Shown one piece after another: positions 42,271-52,614 of a DNA stretch of 64,000 nucleotides (within the stretch, counting starts at the first letter, position 1; each line of letters begins with the position of its first letter). A program made the position numbers and the translations under genes. The DNA comes from Persicobacter psychrovividus (GTDB lineage: Bacteria; Bacteroidota; Bacteroidia; Cytophagales; Cyclobacteriaceae). The notes under the pieces are model-generated. The model did no database searches. It was given only the letters and a program-made list of their open reading frames with translations, and was not told the origin of the DNA. Location: positions 124,001 through 188,000 of the forward strand of contig NZ_AP025297.1 in the NCBI RefSeq assembly GCF_036492425.1, read 5' to 3'.

Positions 42271-42506
42271 TATCGTGATATTTTATTTACTTTATTTGAT
42301 AGGTAGCATACCATAATCATCGTTTTTGTTTCCATCATGTATTTCATCCGTTCAAGATTTGACTTGACATGGGTAATAGCAGGATGAACAAAATATCGTG
42401 CAGCAGGGCTCAAAATAGAGCGTATTTGCAGTAAGATAAATAGAGAAAATTAATGTTTTTCATGTTTAAAAAATTAGCGGTAGATAAGTTAATTTTACCT
42501 CAAAAC

Positions 42507-43985
42507 CTATTGGGTAACAGCAACAGAAGCATCCGTTTGATCCCACAAACGATAAGGGTCGTCATGGGCTTGCATTTGCTCCAATAACAACTGTTCCATT
42601 TCCTGACGCTTTAGTGCGTATTCTGGCTTATCTGCCAAATTGGTCTCCATCGGGTGGCTCCGCTTATGCTCAGGTAAATACTCGTGGGAATTTTGCTCCA
42701 AATTGAACAATTGGGTCTGTTGTATTTGCCCCTGCATCAAATCATATTTGATCAGCTTCCATCCGTCTTTTATGACCGTTCGCATCCCCGGCTTAGTGCC
42801 TCCTGCATACACCCCATACATTACCTCCCTGATGGTTTCCTGCGAACCATCCAGTAGTGGAACCATGCTTTTTCCTTCCACCGTTTCAGGAATAGGAATT
42901 TCTGCCAAATCGCAAACCGTGGGCAAAATATCAGATAAATACACATTACCCTTCACCCGCTTTCCTTGCTTTACGCCTGGCCCCTTGACAATAAAGGGCA
43001 CCCGCAGACTATGCTCATACAAATTCTGCTTTCCCATCAGCCCATGTCGTCCAAGTGCAATCCCATGATCTGAGGTATAAATGATGTATGTATTCTCAAG
43101 CTCCCCCATTTGCTCAAGCCTATCCAATACTTTAGCCAACTGTATATCAATATTTTCTGAACAGGCCAATTCTCTTCCCTGCTCATTTCGTATGGTCGCT
43201 TCATCCCGGTTTTTCCAAACCCCACTCACCCGCTCTTCATCACGTAAGTCCGGATGCCCATGAAAAAACGGGTGTTCAGTTAAATAATTATCTGGCAGCG
43301 GTGGCTGATTAGGATTGAGTGCAGGCAAATGCTTGGAAGATTTATGGTTTACCGCCCCATATTTTTTCAACAAGTCGGGTTTGCCATTTCGGGTATCATG
43401 CGGATGTGAGAAACCAAAATAGATGAAAAATGGTGCTTCTTCTTTTTGCGCTACACGACCATCAAGGTAATTTAACACCTGCTCAGCATGCCAAGCACTT
43501 CCTGTTTCATCCGTGCTCCCTCTTTTGGTTTTATCTTTTACAACACTGAATTGTTTGTTGGCTCCCGGGTAAGAATTACCAGCCTTGCAGGTTCTCATCG
43601 TTTTGTATCCTGCTCGGTTGAATATCGCCCCAATACTCATGGTATCGAGCGGGTCTGCTGCTGTTTGATTTTGAAATTCGGCACTTTTGGGTAAGTGCCA
43701 TACACTACGGCCTGTCATGATCATGTGCCGAGATGGGGTACAAACTGCTCCATTCATCGAGCCCATGTGCCTTGCCGCATCAATCACCACACCCTCTTCT
43801 GCAAGCTTATCAATCGCAGGGCTATTTAATGGTGAGGAGGCATTATACACCTTCAGGTCAAAAGGAGTTTGATCGTCCACAAGAACGAATAAAAAATTAG
43901 GCTTCTTCTTGGCTTGATTACAAGATCCAAAAATGGCGATGGCAGCGAGGGCCAGGGCGGTTTTTCTGAAAAAATTAGATATCAT
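42507..43985 (-). CDS. Family S1 (formylglycine) sulfatase, lipoprotein
   Basis: This 492-residue lipoprotein (lipobox IFGSC, Cys22) has the sulfatase start NFLFVLVDDQTPFDLKVY, the formylglycine signature AVCTPSRHMIMTGR (Cys82), FGFSHPHDTRNG and YTSDHGIALGRHG. It is the second PUL2 sulfatase; the DDQ variant and the HPHD motif set it apart from the one at 35542, so it probably attacks a different sulfate position. Gaps of 188 bp upstream and 236 bp downstream suggest it may be its own transcription unit. Confidence 0.93.
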   Translation of the reverse strand: MISNFFRKTALALAAIAIFGSCNQAKKKPNFLFVLVDDQTPFDLKVYNASSPLNSPAIDKLAEEGVVIDAARHMGSMNGAVCTPSRHMIMTGRSVWHLPKSAEFQNQTAADPLDTMSIGAIFNRAGYKTMRTCKAGNSYPGANKQFSVVKDKTKRGSTDETGSAWHAEQVLNYLDGRVAQKEEAPFFIYFGFSHPHDTRNGKPDLLKKYGAVNHKSSKHLPALNPNQPPLPDNYLTEHPFFHGHPDLRDEERVSGVWKNRDEATIRNEQGRELACSENIDIQLAKVLDRLEQMGELENTYIIYTSDHGIALGRHGLMGKQNLYEHSLRVPFIVKGPGVKQGKRVKGNVYLSDILPTVCDLAEIPIPETVEGKSMVPLLDGSQETIREVMYGVYAGGTKPGMRTVIKDGWKLIKYDLMQGQIQQTQLFNLEQNSHEYLPEHKRSHPMETNLADKPEYALKRQEMEQLLLEQMQAHDDPYRLWDQTDASVAVTQ

Positions 43986-44173
43986 AATAGATTGATTTTT
44001 GCCCTTCTACCTGTAGCTATCACTAATTTATTTTAGTCTAAACCACTTATTTGCTCCTGACCTTCTTGGGCATTAATTAATAAAATTAAGCACCAAACAA
44101 TCCTCACAAAGGAGTCGCCTTCTTACCATAGCTTGAAAGCATTATCCCTCATTATTATTTGGTGCATCTTTAA

Positions 44174-47100
44174 TTACTTCATATTCACCTGCTGTTCAAC
44201 AGCTGTAGAAACAGGCTTATCACTATGTTCTTCCCGAATTAATTGACCTTCAAGGAACTCTTTAGTAACAATCTTTACCTGACCTTGCTCCAGGCCTGAA
44301 ATCTTGATTTGCTGCTGACGGCCATCTTTGAGGTCAATCAACAGCTCATCAGCACTCAGCGCAGTCACTTTACTTACCTTCGATTCATTTTCAAATGGTT
44401 CGATTACCGAGAGGTATCGTGCTTTCTTGCCTTTGGTGCGCACCGCCATATTTTTCAGCCTCGATGCCTCATCTCCCAAAGGAAAATCACCACCAACCAT
44501 GGCCTCAAATTTTACCGCATTCAAGCCTTCAAGATTCACTTTTACTTTCCCTGTTTTATGAGTATTTGCGGGCATAGCAGGCGTAGAAAATTCCATTGGC
44601 GCTCCCTGAATTTTTATGGGTCCACCGTAGTAGTCCTTGCCTTTTACTTCTGGAACCACAATATTATCGTACTTCAATGGCAATTCCGATAAGTAAACAT
44701 GAGAACCATCCGCAAGGATCAAGCGTGCATTTCCCCAAAACAGCGTATTGTTTTTCACCCTATCCTCAGTCCTTGAAATTAATTCCAACTCCTTCGCATT
44801 GTTTAGATCTACCGTCACTGATTTGGCCCCAAGGATCCATGCTCCCGTGCTGTCATTCAGCACTTGCTCCCCATCACAACTAATGCTGTACCATAGTTTT
44901 TTATTGACCTCCATAGATTCTGTAGAAGTCCCTATCATCACCTGAGCCTCTTTTGGCCATGCATTGTAAATATCCAGTTTCAATGGACCATCTTCTCTAT
45001 TGGGCATTCTTACCCCCCGGTTATCACAACCTTCACCAAAACACATTTCAAATTGCGATTTGGCTGTTCCTTTGACCTGATACCAATCACAATCGGTAAT
45101 GAACTGTGCTGCACCCAGTGGGTCGGTATTCATTTGGGCAGTATGCTGCTGATGTTTTACCTCCTCAGCGGTGATGCCCTTGAAGCCTTTGACTTGAAAC
45201 ATCCAGTCAAACTGATGCTCCTCTTTACCTTCGAGATAATCCGCCAACACCACATAATCGTCCATCACAATCAAGGCTCTTCTCTGTTCAACCGGCTCGG
45301 TTTTTCCAGTGATCTCCCCGTAAGCAGGTGCATCTTCGGGGATCACCAGCGAACGGCTTTCGTCCCATGCCTTTTGGGCAAAGCTACTGCCAGGTCGGAC
45401 AATCCCTCCGTAGGGTGCATAGCTCCACTCCGAATTGGTTTCTACAACTGTAGCCTGCATCATGTTGCCAGGATAAAAGAGTGATTTGCTATTTTGTACG
45501 GGCAGCTGCATTTTTTCATCCACCACTACCATATTCTTATTAATGGAAGTTTGTTTCCAGAACTTATACATATAACTATGATAAGTAAACCAATAGGCCA
45601 AAGTACCATAGAAGCTTCTACCATAACGTGCCATATTGACTAAATTGGTACGATCAAAATGCCCGTGGTAGCCACCATGTGAGCCATAATGCAAAGATGC
45701 CTGTATTTGTTCCCGTTGTGCTCTGTCTTTGGTTTGGGATCTGAGTTGTACAATTCCCATATTGTCAGCATAAGCTGAACGCTTCATTTTTTCGGAATCC
45801 ACTTGTGGTAAATCCACCACCCCATATAATAAATCTCTATCGTTTCCCCGTTGAATTACAGCAGCATACTCAGGGTCTCTGTATATGTAGTAAGCCAACT
45901 CGTAAGGACGGCCAGCAACCTCTGATTCTACTGCATCATTTACCGCCATAATCACACCGCGATAATCCAAAAATGCAATCGTAGCATCCCACATATCTTT
46001 TATCGTAACACTGTTTTTTTCTATTGCCCCCCATTTCTCAAACTCCATTCCATAGATGCCTCCCTGACGACGGCTTGCCAACAAAGAAAAATGCTTGCTT
46101 GTACCGATAGGGAATTTTCGGTCCTTGAGGTTAATACCCCATCGATCCAATGCCAAAGCCATTTCAGATAATTCTGTAGCTACCCATGTATTATATCCTA
46201 CTGCACACTCATACCACCAGCCATCGTTCATGATGCCATGCTCAATATGTTTGTAAATTCCCGTAGGTCCCTCCAACAATTGATTGATCAAATGCCAATC
46301 CTGTAAATTCAACGCACAATAAAAAGCAGCCGTAAGTTCCGCCACGTTCCAGTTGCTGATTGCTCCTTTGCTATTTCCCTTTAGGGTCTGATTAACAAAA
46401 AGCCTAAAGGTTTCCTGAATCTGTCGATGATCCGCTTCACTGAAAACTTCACTCTCACGAACCATATCATACATTCTGCCAGCCGCTTGCCAGAATTTCC
46501 CTTCCCCCACAAAAACATTGCTTCCTCCCACAAGTGTTGCAGGGTACCCCGTCTTTGGGTCAGACAAACGCATCAACACTTGCGCACATTTCCGGGCATA
46601 ATCATCATTTTTGGTCAACTGATACGCAACCCCTGCATCATAAAATCCATTCCCATTAGAATTGAAAACAGATTTACCTAAAGGACGGCCATCCACATCC
46701 GAGAAATCATTATGCTTAGGAATCTGCCAACGATCCGCTTTTCTAATATAGGCCTGTTGGTCTTTTTTTCCCCAGTCATAATTTTTTGTCTTTTCCCGAA
46801 TTTCTTGCCAGCCATCCTTATCAAAAACAATATTAGGATAAGGCAAGCGAACGGCGGTAATAAACTCGATGGTCTCCTCAGAGCCTGCCAAACCATTGGA
46901 AATCGTCTTGATCACCTGCTTCTCTCGGATTCCTTTAGGCAGATGTGATGGAATATTTACATCAGCAAAAACAGTTTTCACCTCTCCGACCTTCATGTCC
47001 AATGTGGTCTGACTAAGGGCAACGTCCATAGATTCCCAGCCTTCTCTTTGAACCAATAAGCGAACGCTTTGAGGCTGTTGGGTCGTGTTGCCTACTTTGA

Positions 47101-47701
47101 TTTCATATCTGACTGTCGTGCCTACATCGGCTGATTTCCCCTGTATTTCAGCTTCCAGTGAAGTTGTTAATCCTTTAGTCAAATAGACCTCTTTTATTCG
47201 ATAATCTTTTGCCGTATTAGCAGAAATCAATAGGTGCTTTACCGCAAATAAAGTCCCTCTTCTTTGCCCAAGATCAATATCAAAGAGATCCCATGGCACG
47301 AATACGGTGTTCCATCCTTTATTTTTAATTCTAATCTGGGCAGTACTGATTGGGTTTAGTTCGGAGTAATCAAGACTATCAACCTTCAAGGTTACTGTAA
47401 CATCTGTCGGTTGGTCTTCTTTCAGAAAAAGATCAAATCGAACCCCCGCGTATGGCGTAAAGTCTGCGGCATCTCCATGAAAGGGTCTGGATATCCCCGG
47501 AAAATACACCCGATTTTGATCATGGTAAGTATAAGAAAGGGTATCACCTCCGCTGATCACAGCGGATTTTTTTTGTACACTCGCGATGCCCTTCCAATCT
47601 GAAAAATCAATTGCTCCGACCCGCTTTAAGGGTTGTGCGAATACTCCTGAGGCAATAGCACTCAAAAGCAGCATTAAAAAATATCTTCTCATAATTTCCA
47701 T
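44174..47701 (-). CDS. Large heparinase II/III-like polysaccharide lyase with accessory domains
   Basis: This 1175-residue exported protein (signal ends GVFAQ; Met1 or Met4) starts with a CBM-like beta-sandwich (~22-180) and an Ig-like region (~180-290). An alpha/alpha-toroid follows (~300-640) with AISNWNVAELTAAFYCAL and GWWYECAVGYN. Then comes the heparinase II/III-type beta-sandwich (~660-1000) with GSHGGYHGHFDRTNL, RYGRSFYGTLAYWFTYHSY and NKNMVVVDEKM. Tyr and His in these motifs are the expected catalytic residues for beta-elimination of uronic acid-containing chains. Residues ~1010-1150 include an NPCBM-like segment (VKFEAMVGGDFPLGDEASR). The architecture resembles ulvan/heparin-type lyases, but I cannot name the PL family. 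It is 25 bp downstream of another lyase gene. Confidence 0.82.
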   Translation of the reverse strand: MEIMRRYFLMLLLSAIASGVFAQPLKRVGAIDFSDWKGIASVQKKSAVISGGDTLSYTYHDQNRVYFPGISRPFHGDAADFTPYAGVRFDLFLKEDQPTDVTVTLKVDSLDYSELNPISTAQIRIKNKGWNTVFVPWDLFDIDLGQRRGTLFAVKHLLISANTAKDYRIKEVYLTKGLTTSLEAEIQGKSADVGTTVRYEIKVGNTTQQPQSVRLLVQREGWESMDVALSQTTLDMKVGEVKTVFADVNIPSHLPKGIREKQVIKTISNGLAGSEETIEFITAVRLPYPNIVFDKDGWQEIREKTKNYDWGKKDQQAYIRKADRWQIPKHNDFSDVDGRPLGKSVFNSNGNGFYDAGVAYQLTKNDDYARKCAQVLMRLSDPKTGYPATLVGGSNVFVGEGKFWQAAGRMYDMVRESEVFSEADHRQIQETFRLFVNQTLKGNSKGAISNWNVAELTAAFYCALNLQDWHLINQLLEGPTGIYKHIEHGIMNDGWWYECAVGYNTWVATELSEMALALDRWGINLKDRKFPIGTSKHFSLLASRRQGGIYGMEFEKWGAIEKNSVTIKDMWDATIAFLDYRGVIMAVNDAVESEVAGRPYELAYYIYRDPEYAAVIQRGNDRDLLYGVVDLPQVDSEKMKRSAYADNMGIVQLRSQTKDRAQREQIQASLHYGSHGGYHGHFDRTNLVNMARYGRSFYGTLAYWFTYHSYMYKFWKQTSINKNMVVVDEKMQLPVQNSKSLFYPGNMMQATVVETNSEWSYAPYGGIVRPGSSFAQKAWDESRSLVIPEDAPAYGEITGKTEPVEQRRALIVMDDYVVLADYLEGKEEHQFDWMFQVKGFKGITAEEVKHQQHTAQMNTDPLGAAQFITDCDWYQVKGTAKSQFEMCFGEGCDNRGVRMPNREDGPLKLDIYNAWPKEAQVMIGTSTESMEVNKKLWYSISCDGEQVLNDSTGAWILGAKSVTVDLNNAKELELISRTEDRVKNNTLFWGNARLILADGSHVYLSELPLKYDNIVVPEVKGKDYYGGPIKIQGAPMEFSTPAMPANTHKTGKVKVNLEGLNAVKFEAMVGGDFPLGDEASRLKNMAVRTKGKKARYLSVIEPFENESKVSKVTALSADELLIDLKDGRQQQIKISGLEQGQVKIVTKEFLEGQLIREEHSDKPVSTAVEQQVNMK

Positions 47702-47725
47702 GAATTATAGGCTATTCACATTCGT

Positions 47726-50476
47726 TTAATTTACTTCAATGGCACGCATTTCACCTTCCTCAAAGGCGTAGGATTGTCCATGTAGCTTTATTTCTACTTT
47801 CGTATTATTTTCCAAAAACCACTGCCCATTGCTTTTTTTCAGCATAATATTGCCTTTACCTTTTGCGTTGATTTGGCATAAATTGCTATTTAAAACCGAA
47901 CCATTGCCCACAAAAAACTGGCAATCCCCTGAAGTTTCAGTAGAGAAAACAGCGTAGTCAGCATCAGAACGTTTGTCATCAACCACAGCTATTTTCCCTT
48001 CCGTTGAACTGAAAATAAAATCCTCTCTACCTGATTTATGGGTCAGGTGAACCCCAGCAAATGCCTGATTTCCATTCAGATCATCCAAGCCCTGAATACT
48101 TTGTATTTGCTTGCCTGTATCTGCTGTAAAGGGCTCATATATTGCGATAAATGGGTGGTTTCTTGCTTCTCCATGCTGACGTGCAGCAAAGGTCAGATAA
48201 GGATTTTTGCCAATATCATAAGCGACATCAGTGCTATGCTTAAAGGATTTACACGGAGGTGTTTTCATCGTGAATATTTCACGCCCCTCGGTCCCCTTCA
48301 TCCATAAGTTCATAAATACTGCTGGCTTGTCATGCGTTCTTTCAACCTGCCATTGAACTTGATAATCTTTATTGTAGCCTAAGGATTTTTTGTCCCACAT
48401 ATAATCGAGCGCATATAAATGACCTCCGGCAAACCCCATCTCTTCAGATGGTTGTAGCACCAATGGAGTGCCTTCCCCATCCATCACTTCCATTTGTTGA
48501 CCAAGATTATGATAAAAGTAATCATGGAATTTGTCTCCTTTGCGTTGCTTACTTGATCGGAAAATGTCAATATAAAATCCCGTACGGTCATTGGTAGAAA
48601 CAATCCCTACGGTACGGTCCTGATCGCTTTGCGTTTCTGGTTCAAGGAAATACACCTTACTGTAAGTTAGTGAATGATCGGTTTGCTTCACCTTTTTTCC
48701 TGCTGTTGGATATTGACCAATCAAATCAAAAGCATGATTACTAAGCATTTCAGTATAGGAAGAGACCCCATCAACCATCACGGTATTATGTGCCGGGAAC
48801 TGCGAATAGTATTCCAAATATATTGGTTCCAGGTAGTTTGCGCCCTTCCCAGGATCAGCCCCCTGAATCAGACCTTTTCCATACAATTCCATATTAATGC
48901 CATTTGCATGCATATGATTGCCTAAAGAAGCATTCAGTGAAACCATCATGCCATCTTCTCCATGTCCAATTCGCTGCGCGTGCCAGCTGACTGTTGGGGC
49001 ATAAAAAGTAGTCGATAAATAATCCTGAATGTCTTTACCTTTATATTTATCATTTAATTCAAGTGGACTCATGGCAAAAAATGCTGTTATCCCCTTTTTT
49101 CTACCAAAGTCAACCGTCTTGTCGGTATTCGGCTCCATAGCGTACAACAATTGTGTAAAGGTCTTTTCTTTTTGCGCATCGCCATATTTTTGAGCCAATC
49201 GAATGATCTGCTTAACCGCTGAGGGGTTGAGAGGACCATAATAAGAATCGCCAAATCCGATAGACTGCCCATTTGGAAAAATATATTGAGGAAGAACCTC
49301 TACCGCTTTATCCATCACTGGCAAATATGGCAACAGGTTTACCCCAAATGCATTATCGAAATTGGTAACAAAATGCATCACGGCATCGGTTACACCCTGT
49401 GCATAACCAGGGCACTCATTCCAGATTCCATTTTGTGGATCATAACCATATTCAATAAATTTTCCCAATGACCATTGTCTGGCTGAGGTTTCATTTAGAA
49501 TATAATTAATGTAATACTGACGCCCTTTACCGTCACTATATTGGTCATCATCATTCAAGACCATGAGCGCTTTCAGGATAATATTTGCCTGATGCAGGTT
49601 CCAGTTATTCTGTGGGACACCATTTTTGATGATTTGATCAATCCACCGCTTAATCGTATGATCATAAACATTGATTTTGTTATCAGTTTTATTATCAATG
49701 TATTGATGTAAAAAATCGTAAATAACGGCAATCTGCTCCAAAGCTTTTTCGTGAATCACCTGAAAGTGGGTGAAGCCTACCAAGGTTTGAATATGACCAT
49801 TAAGCAAATCTATTGGCTCAGATCTGTAAGACATTCCGGATAAATAAGTATCGAAAATATCAAAAGCAAATTGCGCATATTTTTCATCTCCTTCCAGCCA
49901 ATAAATAAAGGCTGACTCTGCGGCAAGGCTTAAAATATGCACGTTGATGTTAGAGATGATCGTTCCTGTTTTGGAAATTTCTGCCCATTCAAACGGATGT
50001 CCTTCTTTACTTTTATTGGGTAGATACATCCCTCTCGGATCGTCCATATACGGGAGTATGTCTTCCAGTTTAGGCTTCCCATAGGGGGTGGTAGCATTTC
50101 TGCACCCATCAAATTTAACGGTAGGAATAGGCGCCTGCCCATCTGCATAGGCATAATCTACCCCATTCACATATACATTGGTTGCTTTACTTTTCCAATA
50201 CATCTGAAGCCTTGAAACCATCCACTCCTTATCACGCGTATGTTGATCAACATAATGATCCACCCTACGGTGTAGGTGCTCAAGATTTTGCTTTGCCCAC
50301 GCTTCTTTCTTTATAAGCCGTTCTAGTTTTTTCTTGCTGATATCTGCCGTATAGATCCGCGGATATTCAGCCGTTAAATTATCAGGAACGGGATAAGTAA
50401 TTGTTGCCGATTGTCCCCATGAAAAGAAAGGGCTGCTGAACAATAGCAGAAAAAATAATACTTTAAATAACTTCAT
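47726..50476 (-). CDS. Heparinase II/III-like lyase (first paralogue)
   Basis: This 916-residue exported protein (signal ends FFSWGQ) has an alpha/alpha-toroid in its first ~430 residues (WMVSRLQMYWKSKA, YADGQAPIPTVKFDG, NNWNLHQANIILKALMVL, GIWNECPGYAQGV) and a beta-sandwich with ASLGNHMHANGINMELYG and FPAHNTVMVDG. The His motifs and the Tyr-rich segment (YLEPIYLEYYSQ) fit the heparinase II/III lyase mechanism. It is homologous along its length to the 888-residue lyase at 53988, so the two arose by duplication, but the catalytic loop differs. The target is a uronate-containing chain (inference). The genes flanking it are DUF6250 (42 bp upstream) and the large lyase (25 bp downstream). Confidence 0.85.
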   Translation of the reverse strand: MKLFKVLFFLLLFSSPFFSWGQSATITYPVPDNLTAEYPRIYTADISKKKLERLIKKEAWAKQNLEHLHRRVDHYVDQHTRDKEWMVSRLQMYWKSKATNVYVNGVDYAYADGQAPIPTVKFDGCRNATTPYGKPKLEDILPYMDDPRGMYLPNKSKEGHPFEWAEISKTGTIISNINVHILSLAAESAFIYWLEGDEKYAQFAFDIFDTYLSGMSYRSEPIDLLNGHIQTLVGFTHFQVIHEKALEQIAVIYDFLHQYIDNKTDNKINVYDHTIKRWIDQIIKNGVPQNNWNLHQANIILKALMVLNDDDQYSDGKGRQYYINYILNETSARQWSLGKFIEYGYDPQNGIWNECPGYAQGVTDAVMHFVTNFDNAFGVNLLPYLPVMDKAVEVLPQYIFPNGQSIGFGDSYYGPLNPSAVKQIIRLAQKYGDAQKEKTFTQLLYAMEPNTDKTVDFGRKKGITAFFAMSPLELNDKYKGKDIQDYLSTTFYAPTVSWHAQRIGHGEDGMMVSLNASLGNHMHANGINMELYGKGLIQGADPGKGANYLEPIYLEYYSQFPAHNTVMVDGVSSYTEMLSNHAFDLIGQYPTAGKKVKQTDHSLTYSKVYFLEPETQSDQDRTVGIVSTNDRTGFYIDIFRSSKQRKGDKFHDYFYHNLGQQMEVMDGEGTPLVLQPSEEMGFAGGHLYALDYMWDKKSLGYNKDYQVQWQVERTHDKPAVFMNLWMKGTEGREIFTMKTPPCKSFKHSTDVAYDIGKNPYLTFAARQHGEARNHPFIAIYEPFTADTGKQIQSIQGLDDLNGNQAFAGVHLTHKSGREDFIFSSTEGKIAVVDDKRSDADYAVFSTETSGDCQFFVGNGSVLNSNLCQINAKGKGNIMLKKSNGQWFLENNTKVEIKLHGQSYAFEEGEMRAIEVN

Positions 50477-50518
50477 ATCAAAAAATCAATCTCAAACTAC
50501 CCACTAAAAATCAATCCG

Positions 50519-51253
50519 TTAAATGCCTTTCAGCTGATAAACTTTAAAATTATCCAAGGTCATGTGGTTATGAACCGTCCGTAGGCCAAAATTACCCTCG
50601 GTATACGGGTTGTCATCTCGATAATCAAAAATCAAACGTCCATCGCGATAATATTGAATAATACCATCATAAGCGATCAGTCTAATTTTTACCGTGGTAT
50701 TTGGCGTAAGTAAATATTGTTTATCGGTTAGGTCATATTGCGGGAGCAAAGGTTTCTCACCCGTTCCCAAATATTTTCTAAAGCGTGTTTTGGTATTGTG
50801 GTGCCCTCCCATTCCCACATAATACAAACTCAAAGAATCATAATTAGGGAATCGGCCCTGTCGAAAATCTGAGTTCGCAAAAAGTTTGTCATGATGTGTA
50901 TGATCGGATGCCATCCAGAAGCAATTCAAATCAGATACGCGGTCATATTCACCACCTTTTTGAATCAAATGTGCATCATATTCAATCATGGTCGGTCCTT
51001 TAAGTTTGGGCTTGAACCAAACCGTACAGCCACCAGCGTCATTTACCTCCATTTTACCATCTCGAAGCTCGACACTTCCGTTAGGCATTTGTTCAACCAA
51101 CCAGTTGCTCAGGTCATGGTCAAAATTATCACTGTGTATTAATTTAGCAGAGACGGAAAGGTTTTCTGTCAAAGATACCTCTTTGACTTCTTCAGGCTTA
51201 CAGCCAATGAAAGCGTAAGCTATAATGATAGAAATGATAACAAAATTGCGCAT
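50519..51253 (-). CDS. DUF6250-like lipoprotein (concanavalin-type fold)
   Basis: This 244-residue lipoprotein (FIGC, Cys18) looks like a DUF6250 / jelly-roll beta-sandwich protein: FDHDLSNWLVEQMPNGSVEL, DAGGCTVWFKPKLKGPTMIEYD, NCFWMASDHTHHDKLF, YYVGMGGHHNTKTRFRKY and RDGRLIFDYRDDNPYTEGNFG. Related proteins are found beside lyases and may bind or cleave glycans. The conserved His/Asp/Trp cluster could be a binding or active site. It lies 26 bp after the MFS gene and 42 bp before a heparinase-like gene in the same operon. Confidence 0.7.
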   Translation of the reverse strand: MRNFVIISIIIAYAFIGCKPEEVKEVSLTENLSVSAKLIHSDNFDHDLSNWLVEQMPNGSVELRDGKMEVNDAGGCTVWFKPKLKGPTMIEYDAHLIQKGGEYDRVSDLNCFWMASDHTHHDKLFANSDFRQGRFPNYDSLSLYYVGMGGHHNTKTRFRKYLGTGEKPLLPQYDLTDKQYLLTPNTTVKIRLIAYDGIIQYYRDGRLIFDYRDDNPYTEGNFGLRTVHNHMTLDNFKVYQLKGI

Positions 51254-51279
51254 AGCAGCTATACTTTTGAGATATGAAA

Positions 51280-52488
51280 TTAAACTTCAACTATATTTTC
51301 CTCAACTACCTGAGGCGTCTTTTGATTAACCTTCAAGGCAAAGGCAGAAATCAGCAAATAACTCGCACTTAGCAAGATGATGATTACAGCTCCGATCTGC
51401 GAGGATAAAAAATCTGACAACAGCCCCATAGCAAAAGGAATGATTGCTCCACCGAATACGCCTGTAATCATCAGTCCCGAAATTTCATTGGCTTTATCCG
51501 GCTGTGCTTTTAGTGCCATACCAAAAATGATGGCAAAGACATTGGCAATGAAAAAACCTATCACACCGTATAAAATGAAAATGCCCGTTTTATCACTCAC
51601 CACCAATAGCGCCCCCAACGCCAAAACAGCAATCACCATGCTGATTTGATAGAATTTTTGGGGTGCCATTCTACTCAAAATGAATGCCCCCGAAAATGCG
51701 CCAAAAGTTCTCAGAGCAAAATAAACACTTGGTCCATAACCTGCTTCTATGGCATTCAAGCCACATCTTTCCATCAGGATTTTGGGTGAGGCAGTATTCA
51801 TTCCTACATCAACACCAACCACAAAAAGAATCCCCAAGAACAATAAGAGAATCGTTTTATCCCCTAAAAGTGAGACCACTTCTTTAAATGAACTTGGTCT
51901 TTCCGTATTTACCTCTTCTTCAATGGAAGTAAATGACAGCCAAAGCGTGGCCAACAAGGTGATAACAGCGTAAATCGGGAAGATATACTGCCAGTTATTA
52001 AAATATCCAGCCGCAAAGGCCGCAATAAAAGGAGCCGAAAAGGAAGAAACCGCTTTTACAAATTGCCCAATGGTCAGGCTACTTGTCAGTTGCTCTCCCC
52101 TGACTACATTCGACAATAGGGGATTCAGTGAAACCTGCAAAATAGTATTGGCAATGCCGAGGACAGCAAAAGCAAGCAGGGCCATACCAAAAGAATAATC
52201 GATCAGTGGAATGAACATTGCTCCAATAGTCAGTACATTACTTAATAAAACTGTTTTCTTGCGTCCTATTTTGTTCATTAACATCCCTGTTGGAATTGAA
52301 AAAATAAGAAACATCGAAAACAAAGCCACAGGGATTAAATTGGAAAGGGTATCCTGATAATCTTGGCCAAAACCAGTAAGCAGGTCTTCCTTGACATGCG
52401 CAACGGTAATGCCTACCACATCACAAAAGCCCATTACAAAAAAACCGAACATTACAGGTAATGCGGCATATTTAAAATCTTGCTTCAT
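51280..52488 (-). CDS. MFS sugar transporter (FHS/FucP-like)
   Basis: This 402-residue inner-membrane protein has about 12 hydrophobic helices. Family motifs are GFFVMGFCDVVGITVAHVKE near the start, SIPTGMLMNKIGRKKTVLLS between TM2 and TM3, and LGIANTILQVSLNPLLSNV. It resembles the fucose:H+ symporter (FHS) type of Bacteroidota, in which PULs supply monosaccharides such as L-fucose to the cytoplasm. Directly upstream is the GH29 alpha-L-fucosidase gene, so fucose is a plausible substrate; an unsaturated uronate or another hexose is also possible. Confidence 0.87.
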   Translation of the reverse strand: MKQDFKYAALPVMFGFFVMGFCDVVGITVAHVKEDLLTGFGQDYQDTLSNLIPVALFSMFLIFSIPTGMLMNKIGRKKTVLLSNVLTIGAMFIPLIDYSFGMALLAFAVLGIANTILQVSLNPLLSNVVRGEQLTSSLTIGQFVKAVSSFSAPFIAAFAAGYFNNWQYIFPIYAVITLLATLWLSFTSIEEEVNTERPSSFKEVVSLLGDKTILLLFLGILFVVGVDVGMNTASPKILMERCGLNAIEAGYGPSVYFALRTFGAFSGAFILSRMAPQKFYQISMVIAVLALGALLVVSDKTGIFILYGVIGFFIANVFAIIFGMALKAQPDKANEISGLMITGVFGGAIIPFAMGLLSDFLSSQIGAVIIILLSASYLLISAFALKVNQKTPQVVEENIVEV

Positions 52489-52614
52489 AACAAAAAAATG
52501 AATTCTATAAAAAATGGGTGCACCACCCCTGAGGTAGAGGGTGATGCATCAAATAAATGTATTGAGTAGATAATTTGATAAACAAACTATCGGGTCTTAG
52601 TTACCTCATTTTCT

